Shown here: positions 26,643-34,617 of the stretch, one piece after another | Position numbering within the stretch: the first letter of the stretch is position 1 | How the letters are laid out: every line of letters begins with the position of its first letter | Assembly (NCBI GenBank): GCA_965263285.1 | Contig: CBDHHD010000016.1 | Location: 1,550,001 to 1,614,000, forward strand | DNA length: 64,000 nucleotides | Origin: JASGCP01 sp965263285 | Lineage (GTDB): Bacteria; Bacteroidota; Bacteroidia; Chitinophagales; Chitinophagaceae | Reading direction: 5' to 3' | Notes under the pieces: generated by a model | What the model was told of the DNA's origin: nothing | Database searches by the model: none | The model's input: the letters and a program-made list of their open reading frames with translations, nothing else | Position numbers and translations under genes: made by a program

Positions 26643-27770
26643 CTATTCCATAAGCGCTAATATCATTTTATCAGCTATTAACATTCCATGGATAGTAGGG
26701 TATACATCATCATCCTTTTGAATAAGTAATTGTTCTTCTATAAAATGAATTGATTTTTGTAATATTTTTTTACTTGCTTCTATCCCCCATTGATGAGTTA
26801 TTTTTTTTATGCTCATGCCTTTTGCTGTTCGTAATGCCAGCATAATATACTCATTTAATTGTTGTGTAGCATGTAAATGTTCTTCTTCTATATTCATTTT
26901 TTTATCTTGTATTCCAGCCATATACTTTATATTATTAGACACATTCCATTTTCTTATATAGCCTTGTATATAAGAATGTGCTGATGGACCTATGCCTATA
27001 TAACACCCTCCCCCCCAATAATTCGTATTATGCTTACTATAATAATTAGGCAAACAAAAATTAGATATTTCATAATGTACGTAGCCACGCTCTTGCAAAT
27101 ACTGATGCGTATATAAAAACATGTCGGCCTGCACCTCATTAGAAGGACATCCTATTTTTTTTTGCTGAATAAAATACGCTAATGCTGTACGAGGCTCAAC
27201 AGTAAGAGCATAACAAGACAAATGAGGCAAATGAAATGAACATACTTGAGATAGTTCACTCTCCCATTGCTGTAAATGAGTATGAGGAAACCCATATATC
27301 AAATCAATACTCATATTTGTAAATCCACATTGCAAACTCCATTCTATACTTTGTATAGCTTGAAGCTGATTATGTATCCTATTCATTAAAGTAAGCAATG
27401 ATTGCTGAAATGATTGTACACCCATACTTAACCTATTAACCCCATACTCTTTCCACTGCTTTAAAATCTTCTTGTTTATATCATCGGGATTGCATTCTAA
27501 TGTTATTTCTATAGAAGGCGATAGATGGTATTGATTATATACAGCTTGTAGTAAGGTGTGTATATGTTGAGGCAAAAGCAAAGAAGGAGTGCCTCCTCCA
27601 AAATAAATACTTTGTATAGCCTCTCCTTGCAATTCATCTTTTCTCCAAGTTAGCTCTTGTAACATAGAATTAACCATCAAATCTATATAATGGTGTTGCG
27701 TTGAAAAATGAAAATTACAATAATGACAAGCTTGTTTGCAAAAAGGAATATGAAAATAGATCGCTGCCAT
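26643..27770 (-). CDS. hemW: HemW-like radical SAM protein (coproporphyrinogen III oxidase-like)
   Basis: 375 residues. HemW-type proteins are radical-SAM heme chaperones long annotated as oxygen-independent coproporphyrinogen oxidase. The N-terminus has IYFHIPFCKQACHYCNFHFS, a CxxxCxxC cluster motif with the HemW-type following residues. Further landmarks are IYFGGGTPSLL, ITLECNPDD, NRLSMGVQSFQ, DLIYGFP and NYWGGGCYIGIGPSAHS. The length suits HemW, not the longer HemN. It is last in the panD-clpX-hemW operon, 15 bp after clpX. Confidence 0.9.
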   Translation of the reverse strand: MAAIYFHIPFCKQACHYCNFHFSTQHHYIDLMVNSMLQELTWRKDELQGEAIQSIYFGGGTPSLLLPQHIHTLLQAVYNQYHLSPSIEITLECNPDDINKKILKQWKEYGVNRLSMGVQSFQQSLLTLMNRIHNQLQAIQSIEWSLQCGFTNMSIDLIYGFPHTHLQQWESELSQVCSFHLPHLSCYALTVEPRTALAYFIQQKKIGCPSNEVQADMFLYTHQYLQERGYVHYEISNFCLPNYYSKHNTNYWGGGCYIGIGPSAHSYIQGYIRKWNVSNNIKYMAGIQDKKMNIEEEHLHATQQLNEYIMLALRTAKGMSIKKITHQWGIEASKKILQKSIHFIEEQLLIQKDDDVYPTIHGMLIADKMILALME

Positions 27771-27785
27771 GTAAAAAGATAAAAA

Positions 27786-29048
27786 TTAAGCTACATGTAA
27801 AAGGCTCATTTTGCTTTTATTAAACATCTTTTCGGCATAAGGCAAATCTATAACTATTTTTTTTACAGAAGAACTAGGAGCTTCATACATAGCTTCTGTA
27901 AAAACAGTCTCACAAATGCTACGAAGTCCTCTCGCACCTAATTTATATTCTAAAGCTTTTGTAACCATAAAATCGAGTACCTTATCTTCTATTTCTAACT
28001 CTATCCCTTCCATTTTAAATAGCACTTTATATTGGCGAATTAAGGCATTTTTTGGAGTAATAAGAATAGATTTTAAACTCTTTGCATCTAATGGGTCGAG
28101 ATGCGACACAATAGGAAGCCTTCCTAATAATTCAGGAATCAACCCGAATTTTTTAAGATCTTGTGAGGTAACCAAACCCAATAGATTATTCTTTGTTTTT
28201 TCTGCTGAGTTCTTATCTACATTAAAACCAATTGCATTTGTATTTACTCTACGAGCAATAAGCCCCTCAATACCATCAAAAGCTCCCCCACAAATAAATA
28301 GGATATTCTTTGTATCTATTTTTATCATTTTTTGATCTGGATGCTTACGCCCGCCTTGGGGAGGAACCAACACCTCACTTCCTTCAAATAATTTTAACAA
28401 ACCTTGTTGAACACCCTCGCCACTTACATCTCTAGTAATAGAAGGATTTTCACTTTTTCTTGCAATTTTATCAATCTCATCTACATATACAATACCTTTT
28501 TCAGCTAAAGGCACTTGATAATTACAGTTTTGTAACAGCCGTGTTAATAAACTTTCTACATCTTCTCCTACATAGCCAGCTTCTGTAAATACAGTAGCAT
28601 CAGCAATAGCAAAAGGAACCTGTAATAACTTTGCAACCGTCTTAGCTAATAAAGTTTTCCCTGTTCCTGTTTCTCCCACAAAAATAATATTACTCTTTTC
28701 TATTTCCACTCCATCATTTCCACCATTAGGCTGGTGAATGCGTTTATAGTGATTGTACACAGCTACAGATAATATTTTTTTTGCTTCATCTTGGCCAATA
28801 ACATATTCGTCTAGTATTTTTTTTATTTCCATAGGTCGTTGCATCTTAATAGCTTCTGGCGCAGGCGATGACGCATGAGTAGATTGACTTTGTTCATTAT
28901 TATTTTCTTGAATAAGATGATATGCTTTTGCAATACATTCATCACAAATATAAGCATCTATACCCTTAAGAAGTACATGTGCATTCTTTTGATCTTTTTC
29001 ACAAAAAGAACATTGAGGTTGCTTGATAGAAGATTTTGTTTTAGGCAT
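27786..29048 (-). CDS. clpX: ATP-dependent Clp protease ATP-binding subunit ClpX
   Basis: 420 residues. ClpX unfolds substrates and feeds them into ClpP. The N-terminal zinc-binding domain has CSFCEKDQ and CDECI. The AAA+ core has VGETGTGKTLLAKTVAK (Walker A), EAGYVGEDVE (pore loop), IVYVDEIDKIARK (Walker B) and ELLGRLPIV. Sensor-2 is seen as LGARGLRSI. The length matches the family. It starts 2 bp after panD on the same strand. Confidence 0.97.
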   Translation of the reverse strand: MPKTKSSIKQPQCSFCEKDQKNAHVLLKGIDAYICDECIAKAYHLIQENNNEQSQSTHASSPAPEAIKMQRPMEIKKILDEYVIGQDEAKKILSVAVYNHYKRIHQPNGGNDGVEIEKSNIIFVGETGTGKTLLAKTVAKLLQVPFAIADATVFTEAGYVGEDVESLLTRLLQNCNYQVPLAEKGIVYVDEIDKIARKSENPSITRDVSGEGVQQGLLKLFEGSEVLVPPQGGRKHPDQKMIKIDTKNILFICGGAFDGIEGLIARRVNTNAIGFNVDKNSAEKTKNNLLGLVTSQDLKKFGLIPELLGRLPIVSHLDPLDAKSLKSILITPKNALIRQYKVLFKMEGIELEIEDKVLDFMVTKALEYKLGARGLRSICETVFTEAMYEAPSSSVKKIVIDLPYAEKMFNKSKMSLLHVA

Positions 29049-29050
29049 AA

Positions 29051-29404
29051 TTATTTTTTTAATTGATGGGGCAACAAAATAGTAGGTTGATATTTTCTCG
29101 CTTGATCTAAAGGTACACTTGCGTATGAAAGAATAATAATAACATCCCCTACTTTAGCTTTTAATGCAGCAGGACCATTAATACAAATAACCCCTGATCC
29201 TCTTTGCCCTTTAATAACATAAGTAATAAATCTTTCCCCATTATTTTTATTTAATATATGCACTTGCTCATGTATAAACAAATTCGCTTGCTCTATCCAA
29301 TTTTCATCAATAGTAACACTTCCTTCATAATCTATCTCTGCTTGTGTAACATTTACCCCATGAATCTTTGATTTTAACATGTGAATTGTTGAAAAATTAT
29401 CCAT
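29051..29404 (-). CDS. panD: Aspartate 1-decarboxylase (pyruvoyl enzyme precursor)
   Basis: 117 residues. PanD makes beta-alanine for pantothenate. The pro-enzyme cleaves itself between Gly28 and Ser29 in DYEGSVTID. The opening MLKSKIHGVNVTQAEIDYEG and the following ERFITYVIKGQRGSGVICIN and GDVIIILSYA are typical. A minus-strand TATCTTTG box (29430-29437) lies 25 bp upstream. It is the first gene of panD-clpX-hemW. Confidence 0.95.
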   Translation of the reverse strand: MDNFSTIHMLKSKIHGVNVTQAEIDYEGSVTIDENWIEQANLFIHEQVHILNKNNGERFITYVIKGQRGSGVICINGPAALKAKVGDVIIILSYASVPLDQARKYQPTILLPHQLKK

Positions 29405-29429
29405 ACACTTTACTATTTTATTTAAATTG

Positions 29430-29437
29430 CAAAGATA
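29430..29437 (-). promoter_or_regulatory. Bacteroidota-type -7 box before panD
   Basis: On the minus strand the sequence reads TATCTTTG, an exact match to TAnnTTTG, 25 bp before the panD ATG. It probably drives panD-clpX-hemW. Confidence 0.55.
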
Positions 29438-29604
29438 ATTCTATTTGCCTAATTTAAAAAAGGATTTAGCCTATAAACAATATTTTTTCTAATTCAAATA
29501 TATTTTATATAATTGTATTTATTTTTTAAGCTATTCAACTATTTATCTGTCTAAATAATTTGTCACAAAATATATTATACTTAATTTAAGTATCTATCAT
29601 AAAA

Positions 29605-29916
29605 ATGAAAAATATAAAAAACAAAAAACAATCTTATATAGGATATCTAATATTAATAATATTTTTGATTGGTATAACCTTACCATTTTACTATGTATTT
29701 TACAATAATGATTTTAATGTGATATTAAAAAAGAAATTTACATTTAGTCACACAATTCTTACAACTGAAAGTATCAGATCTATTCTAAAAGAATACAATA
29801 ATGATTACAAAGAAGCAATGAATAAAGATGCTATTATATATAGTTTGATAAAAAACAAAATAATCATACTAAATGATACTACAACAAATGCAACAACAGA
29901 AGAGGAGGATGAATAA
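29605..29916 (+). CDS. Small single-pass membrane protein, hypothetical
   Basis: 103 residues. A Lys-rich N-terminus (KNIKNKKQ) is followed by one strong hydrophobic helix (YLILIIFLIGITLPFYYVF, residues ~14-34) and a polar tail ending TTNATTEEEDE. This suggests an inner-membrane anchor with the tail outside the cytoplasm. I do not recognise it. It has 200 bp of AT-rich sequence upstream. Confidence 0.45.
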   Translation: MKNIKNKKQSYIGYLILIIFLIGITLPFYYVFYNNDFNVILKKKFTFSHTILTTESIRSILKEYNNDYKEAMNKDAIIYSLIKNKIIILNDTTTNATTEEEDE

Positions 29917-29989
29917 TAGGAGTGTTCTATACACTTTAGTTGCAAAAAAAACTTCTATTTATTATAATGACCTACATTTCAAACAGTTC

Positions 29990-30062
29990 ATGACTCAGGT
30001 ACGCATTAGTATTCATTTTTTATATCTTTTTTTCTTTTGTCTTAATACAAAGGAAAAAATAT
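29990..30062. repeat. Degenerate fragment of the palindromic repeat tail
   Basis: GACTCAGGTACGCATTAGTA, then ATTTTTTATATCTTTTTTTC and TTTTGTCTTAATACAAAGGA, correspond to the outer tail and the 14-bp hairpin of the repeat in inverted orientation. No core palindrome remains. Confidence 0.5.
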
Positions 30063-30139
30063 AAACATTTAACTCTTTTACCTTATGTTATTGAATTATT
30101 ATTAAAAAAAACTACTTTTGTATATTATAATATCATTAT

Positions 30140-31281
30140 ATGAAACCTATTTCGCAGTTGCCTTTATTTAAAAAGCTAACAAAAGATTATCCAACAAAAG
30201 ACATTCCTTTTCTAAGCAGACAAAAAAATCGTTTTCTAGATACCCAACCATATACGGGATTAAAAGTTATACTCAACTTGCCTATTACTATAGAAAATCT
30301 TATCAATATAGATGTATTACAATCAAGCGGATGTGATTTATATGTACATTTATTTAGTTTTGTTCCTATAAATCCACAAGCTATAGAATGTATAAAACAA
30401 GCTAAGATCCCCATCCTTAAAAACAAACAAGCGCCTAATACTGGTGTTGATGTAATTTTAGACTGTTCTGCAGAGCTCATTCATATTAAACCTAGAATAG
30501 GCGTATCAGAAATTACTGAATCGGGTGTAGCCATATATAAAGCAACTAAACCTACCTATCCTGTTGTATCAGTAAATGAATCTAAGATTAAACTATTAGA
30601 ATGCTCTTTAGGTACTGGAGAAGCATTCATACGAGCTATTAAAAAATTAGCACTAAAGAATATTACTAATAAATCTTTTGTTGTATTTGGCTTTGGACGC
30701 GTAGGCAAAGGAATTGTAAATGCCTTACTACCACACACCTCCCATATTACTATCGTAGATATTGACATAGATACCTTACAGCAAATTAAAAAATATAAAC
30801 TCAAAGCAATTGATGCTACTGATTATAAAGCAGTAGAAAAAGCAATTGCAAAATCAGACATAGTGGTAACCGCTACGGGTATTAAAGATATTATGTCACT
30901 ATCAATCCCCACCGTCTCAAAACAATTCAACAAATCTTCGTATGCCCCATCTCCACCTATAACGGATCTTCCTATGAAATTTAACGTGTATTCAAAGGAA
31001 AAATACTTGCTAACATAGGTGTTGAAGATGAATTTGGCTATTCCTTTTCAGCCGAAGAAGTGCTATGTGAAAAGAAAGCTATTAATTTTTTTATTGACCG
31101 ACCTACTCACATGCGTTACCTTGATCCTACTTTTTATGCATTTAATTTAGGTATTGACATTCTTAGATCTCAATCATTAGCTCATGGGGTTGTTCATCCT
31201 ATCCCATCATTTATTGCAGATGAAGTAGTAAGCGAATGGCAATATATATTTAAAGAAAAAATTCCGTTTCCACTCAAATAG
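30140..31281 (+). pseudogene. Broken S-adenosylhomocysteine hydrolase-like NAD-binding gene
   Basis: The first part (residues 1-252) resembles the SAH hydrolase group: a catalytic-like N-terminal domain, then SFVVFGFGRVGKGIVNALLP (NAD-binding GxGxxG variant) and SDIVVTATGIKDIM. It is then broken by a 61-bp segment (30902-30962) identical to 31341-31401 inside the nearby restriction gene. After that, the frame needed for GKILANIGVEDEFGYSFSAE and PTHMRYLDPTFYAFNLGIDI (to 31281) differs. The product is therefore split, with a stop at 31018. Even intact it would be shorter than standard AhcY, so the exact substrate is uncertain. Confidence 0.75.
30902..30962. repeat. 61-bp direct repeat, copy in the SAH-hydrolase-like gene
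   Basis: Identical over 61 bp to 31341-31401 (begins TCAATCCCCACCGTCTCAAA). Only the distal copy is in its native reading context (C-terminus of the TdeIII-like gene, minus strand), so this copy is the foreign one. Confidence 0.9.
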
Positions 31282-31300
31282 AAGGTTTATTAAGTTGCTA

Positions 31301-32070
31301 TCAGTATTGTTTAAAGAATGCATCAATTTCATCTCGCATTTCAATCCCCACCGTCTCAAAACAATTCAACAAATCTTCGTATGCCCCATCTCCACCTATA
31401 AAATCCCAAAACTCATTAGCAACTTTTAATTCGTTTTTTAAATCCATCATCCCCCTTATTGTCCATCTACTATACGGCTTAGGATCATCTGGGTTATAGG
31501 GAATTGCAATAATCGTATTAATATTTACTGTTGGGTCTATTGCAAGTGAAGCTGCTACCCACTCTAAAAGCGTTCGTTTAAATTCTTTAAAACCACCTAC
31601 ATTTGGCTTTGCTGTCTTAATATCAAAAAGAAAAACCTCATTATCTTTACCTATCAGCTTTATATCAACTTTTGTTAACTTTACTTTTTTCATTACTCCC
31701 TTTCTACAAACTTCTCGAATCTTTTCCACTTCCTCTAATTTATTTGGCGATATCTTAGCAGTTAATAAATCATCTATAATTTGCTGTATTATTTTTTGTG
31801 CTTCTTCACTTATGGCTACCCCTGCGGTTGCTTGTGCTGTTGCTTTAAATGCTGTTGAAGCAAGTGCTAAAGCAACAAGCTCAAAAATTGTTGTCCCAAA
31901 CTTGTATTCAACGAATGAATAAATTGATAGAGAGCTAATCTATCTTTGCCTAAAAGTCTTGTATGAAAAGGCATATATGCAGGTTCAGGCCTATATGTGT
32001 TAATTTTTTTTCTTATGCTTTCACCAATTATATTTTCTATCTTTTTTATTTGATCTTTTTTTAAAGTCAT
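31301..32070 (-). pseudogene. TdeIII-family type II restriction endonuclease, frameshifted
   Basis: The N-terminal frame (32070 downward) reads KKDQIKKIENIIGESIRKKI ... FHTRLLGKDRLALYQFIHSL. A one-base loss around 31885-31895 moves the rest to another frame. There the sequence continues GTTIFELVALALASTAFKAT and then EKIREVCRKGVMKKVKLTKV, DIKLIGKDNEVFLFDIKTAK (a D...xK catalytic-type motif), YSRWTIRGMMDLKN and GDGAYEDLLNCFE. This matches what I recall of TdeIII-type enzymes, which cut GGNCC. The adjacent methyltransferase remnant supports a type II pair. As written the enzyme is not made whole. Confidence 0.75.
31341..31401. repeat. 61-bp direct repeat, copy in the restriction gene
   Basis: Native partner of the copy at 30902-30962. 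It encodes part of the endonuclease C-terminus on the minus strand. Confidence 0.9.
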
Positions 32071-32098
32071 TATAAACTCATATTGAATTAATAAAAAA

Positions 32099-32882
32099 CT
32101 ATTTGCTTTTTAGATGAAAAACAACTTCAGCATAAGCCGCTTTATCTTTTTCTGTTCTATTCAATACAGGGCGTTTAAATTGATTTACAATTTTCATTCC
32201 TGCTTTTTCTACAATAGTTGGATACAAATTAAACTTATCATTTGAAACCAAAAAAACATTATAATCATCTGTCAAAAAAGGCTTACAATTATTTAAAACA
32301 GATGAAATACCCTCTACATAAAGTTGCTGAGATGCTTTAGTCTGTTTTTTAGCAAGTGAACCTATTTCTAACTCATCATGTCTTTGAAAACCAAATAAGT
32401 TATATGCATACGCATGCTGTTCATGATAATCAATTAAACCCACATAAGGGGGGATGTAAAAATACCATTTATTTTTTTCTCCTTTATAAGTGAAGCAAAA
32501 GAAGGAAAACTATATTCTAATTGTTGAACAATGTGCACACTTCTCGAATCACCTATTAAACAAAACTGTTTTGTATTGGTACGCAACTTATCAAACTCAA
32601 TAAGTCGCTTCATAGTATCTTTTGAATAACGTTCCCACCAACCATGCATAGAAAAAAGTGGCTTACAAATCTTCCCATGTTTAGCACAATAATAAATATT
32701 ATTAATGGGTTGAATTAAGGTTGCAAGGTCGGCATGAGTTGTTGCCCTACAAGTACGCATAGCTCTACTTAACTTCAAACCCAGCGATTTTAGGTAATAT
32801 GTAAATTTAATTTTTCTAATAATAACCGAGTTGTTTTATCTATTTCTGGTATAAATGATTTATCTCCGGTGGCTACTTTTTT
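32099..32882 (-). pseudogene. Type II DNA methyltransferase remnant (partner of the TdeIII-like enzyme)
   Basis: Three pieces of one methylase are visible on the minus strand. VATGDKSFIPEIDKTTRLLL is read from the element edge at 32882 and then breaks. LKSLGLKLSRAMRTCRATTH ... KINGIFTSP follows, then, after a shift, YVGLIDYHEQHAYAYNLFGF ... DDYNVFLVSNDKFNLYPTIV to the stop at 32099. The second break falls exactly in the catalytic TSPPY motif, at a run of six C where seven would restore the frame. The 5' end is missing, cut by the composite element. An SPPY methylase with a TdeIII-like nuclease is a type II restriction-modification pair. Confidence 0.8.
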
Positions 32883-33436
32883 GGCATAACTAAATTTAGT
32901 GTGAGGGAGTATGCAAAGATACAAAATAAAATGGATATTTGTAAAAACAATATGGGTTATATCTTTTTTTGAGGTGCTGGAAGCATGGATTATTACATAT
33001 ATATAAATATGGAAATAATAGGAAATATCTGATGAGGACTGCCCTCAGATAAAGAGCGTTACAAAACGAGGTGAGCGAAGCGACCAGCGAGAATGTGGAG
33101 GCGGAAGTTTTTATATATGAATCGTTATGATGAGCATAAAGTATTTGCATAAAAGATACCTATGGATAAGCTCATCATAACGATTCATACCTAACCGCCT
33201 CCCATTCATTCTCGCTAGCGTAGCGAGCCGTAGTTTTGTAGCTCTTTATCTGCAGGCTTGATTTTTTCTTTGTTTCTTTCTTTTGTATCAAGACAAAAGA
33301 AAGAAAAGGATATAAAAAATAAATGATGAACCTATATATGAGCAATTATAAAAACATAAATATCCCCCAGCACCTCAAAAAAAGATGTAGCCTTTTAGTA
33401 AACTAAATTTTTCCCCACACTAAATTTAGTTATACC
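32883..33436 (+). mobile_element. Composite palindromic MITE-like element, copy 3, without target duplication
   Basis: Left end GGCATAACTAAATTTAGTGT at 32883, right end mutated (TTAGTTATACC) at 33436. The flanks ACTTTTTT and TAAAAAAC differ. Both neighbouring genes (methyltransferase on the left, transposase on the right) stop exactly at the element edges and their missing halves are not on the other side. The internal sequence shares an 8-bp deletion (AACAATATGGG instead of AACAATTTTATATGGG) with the copy at 36784. Confidence 0.88.
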
Positions 33437-34380
33437 TAAAAAACATACCTGTCTCTAAATTTAAAATATTTATTAGAAATAGTAATATTGGGTAATAAAT
33501 TGTATGAGATACAACTGTTATTTCTGCGTAAAGGAATAATATATTTCATTTGTAATGCATTTAATTGTTCAATATTAGATTCAGAATAAAAACCTTTATC
33601 TGATATATATAAGGCATTTGTTAGTTCACTTTCAATCATTGTATTCTTTAAAGTACTTACATCTGCTATATTTCCTGGTATAAGTCTGTAAAAAAAAGGT
33701 TCATGATTAGTTGCTGAATATAAATACAAAAGACAAAATTGGGATTGAAAATTCATGTCGCTATTATAACCCATTTTAGAAATAAAAATATTTTTAGAAT
33801 TGCAAACAATATCTGTTGCGTCAACTAAAATGCTATCATCTTTACTGACAAAATTTTTCATGTAAGCTACCATTTCTACGCGCATAGATCCTATGTGTTG
33901 TAAAAAAGAACTTACGCTTTTATCTGTTACATCAGCAAGTTTTAACAAGTTAATTATATATGAATTTCTAAGAAAATAAGACATGTTTTTTATAGGTGAT
34001 TGATAGTTTATTCTACAAAAAACTAAGGATAATATCATTTGCTAATCAGAAGGAAAATATTGTTTTAAATGTGCTTGCAAGTGTTGACTAAAAACATTAA
34101 TGAGACTTAAAGAAAATTCATATTCTTTTTGATACATTGTTTTGCCACTTTCCATATTAAATTTACTGTATTCTGCTACCTTGTCTTTTAATTCTTTTTT
34201 ACTGGATATTATTAAACCATCGTTTTCTGTAATAGTGCCTATAATGCCTAATGAGATTTTTTTCGCTTTCTTAAGCTCTTTATTATACTTGCTTGTAACA
34301 CCATATAAATAATATTTCCCATTTATTTTTTCAATTCAGTCCCTTTAGTTCGATGCTTGGTAGCCCATTTTGGATGTGAA
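33437..34380 (-). pseudogene. IS4/IS1634-type DDE transposase remnant
   Basis: Reading the minus strand from about 34380: SSHPKWATKHRTKGTELKKI, NGKYYLYGVTSKYNKELKKA, TITENDGLIISSKKELKDKV, then an in-frame TAG at 34042-34044. It then continues in the same frame: VSKDDSILVDATDIV (first catalytic Asp), RLIPGNIADVSTLKNTMIES and NALYISDKGFYSESNIEQL (second Asp). The C-terminal part with the catalytic Glu is absent because the frame runs into the composite element at 33436. It has no start codon in frame, so it is dead on three counts. Confidence 0.75.
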
Positions 34381-34617
34381 GATTTTGTATTCGTTTTATA
34401 TTACTTATTTAAGTAACAAAAAAATAAACAATTTAAAAACAAAAAACAATATTTTATATGATTTTTGCAAAAAATATTACCTAAAAATAGCCGGGTTGAT
34501 ATTAAATCTATTGAGTTGTCTGAATAATGATGGTTTTAATAATCCTTTTTGTGAGGATTAATTAAGAAAATGCATTGACATTAAAAGTCAAATATATTGA
34601 TTTTAAAAAATGATTAT
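34381..34617. other. AT-rich intergenic region
   Basis: Between the transposase remnant and the OmpA-family gene end. A frame on the plus strand (34370-34561) overlaps the transposase start antisense and is Asn/Lys-rich. I see no gene. Confidence 0.5.

Noticed and set aside
29873..30064. A 63-codon frame overlapping the end of the small membrane protein gene.
   Set aside because: It runs into a repeat fragment and has no independent support.
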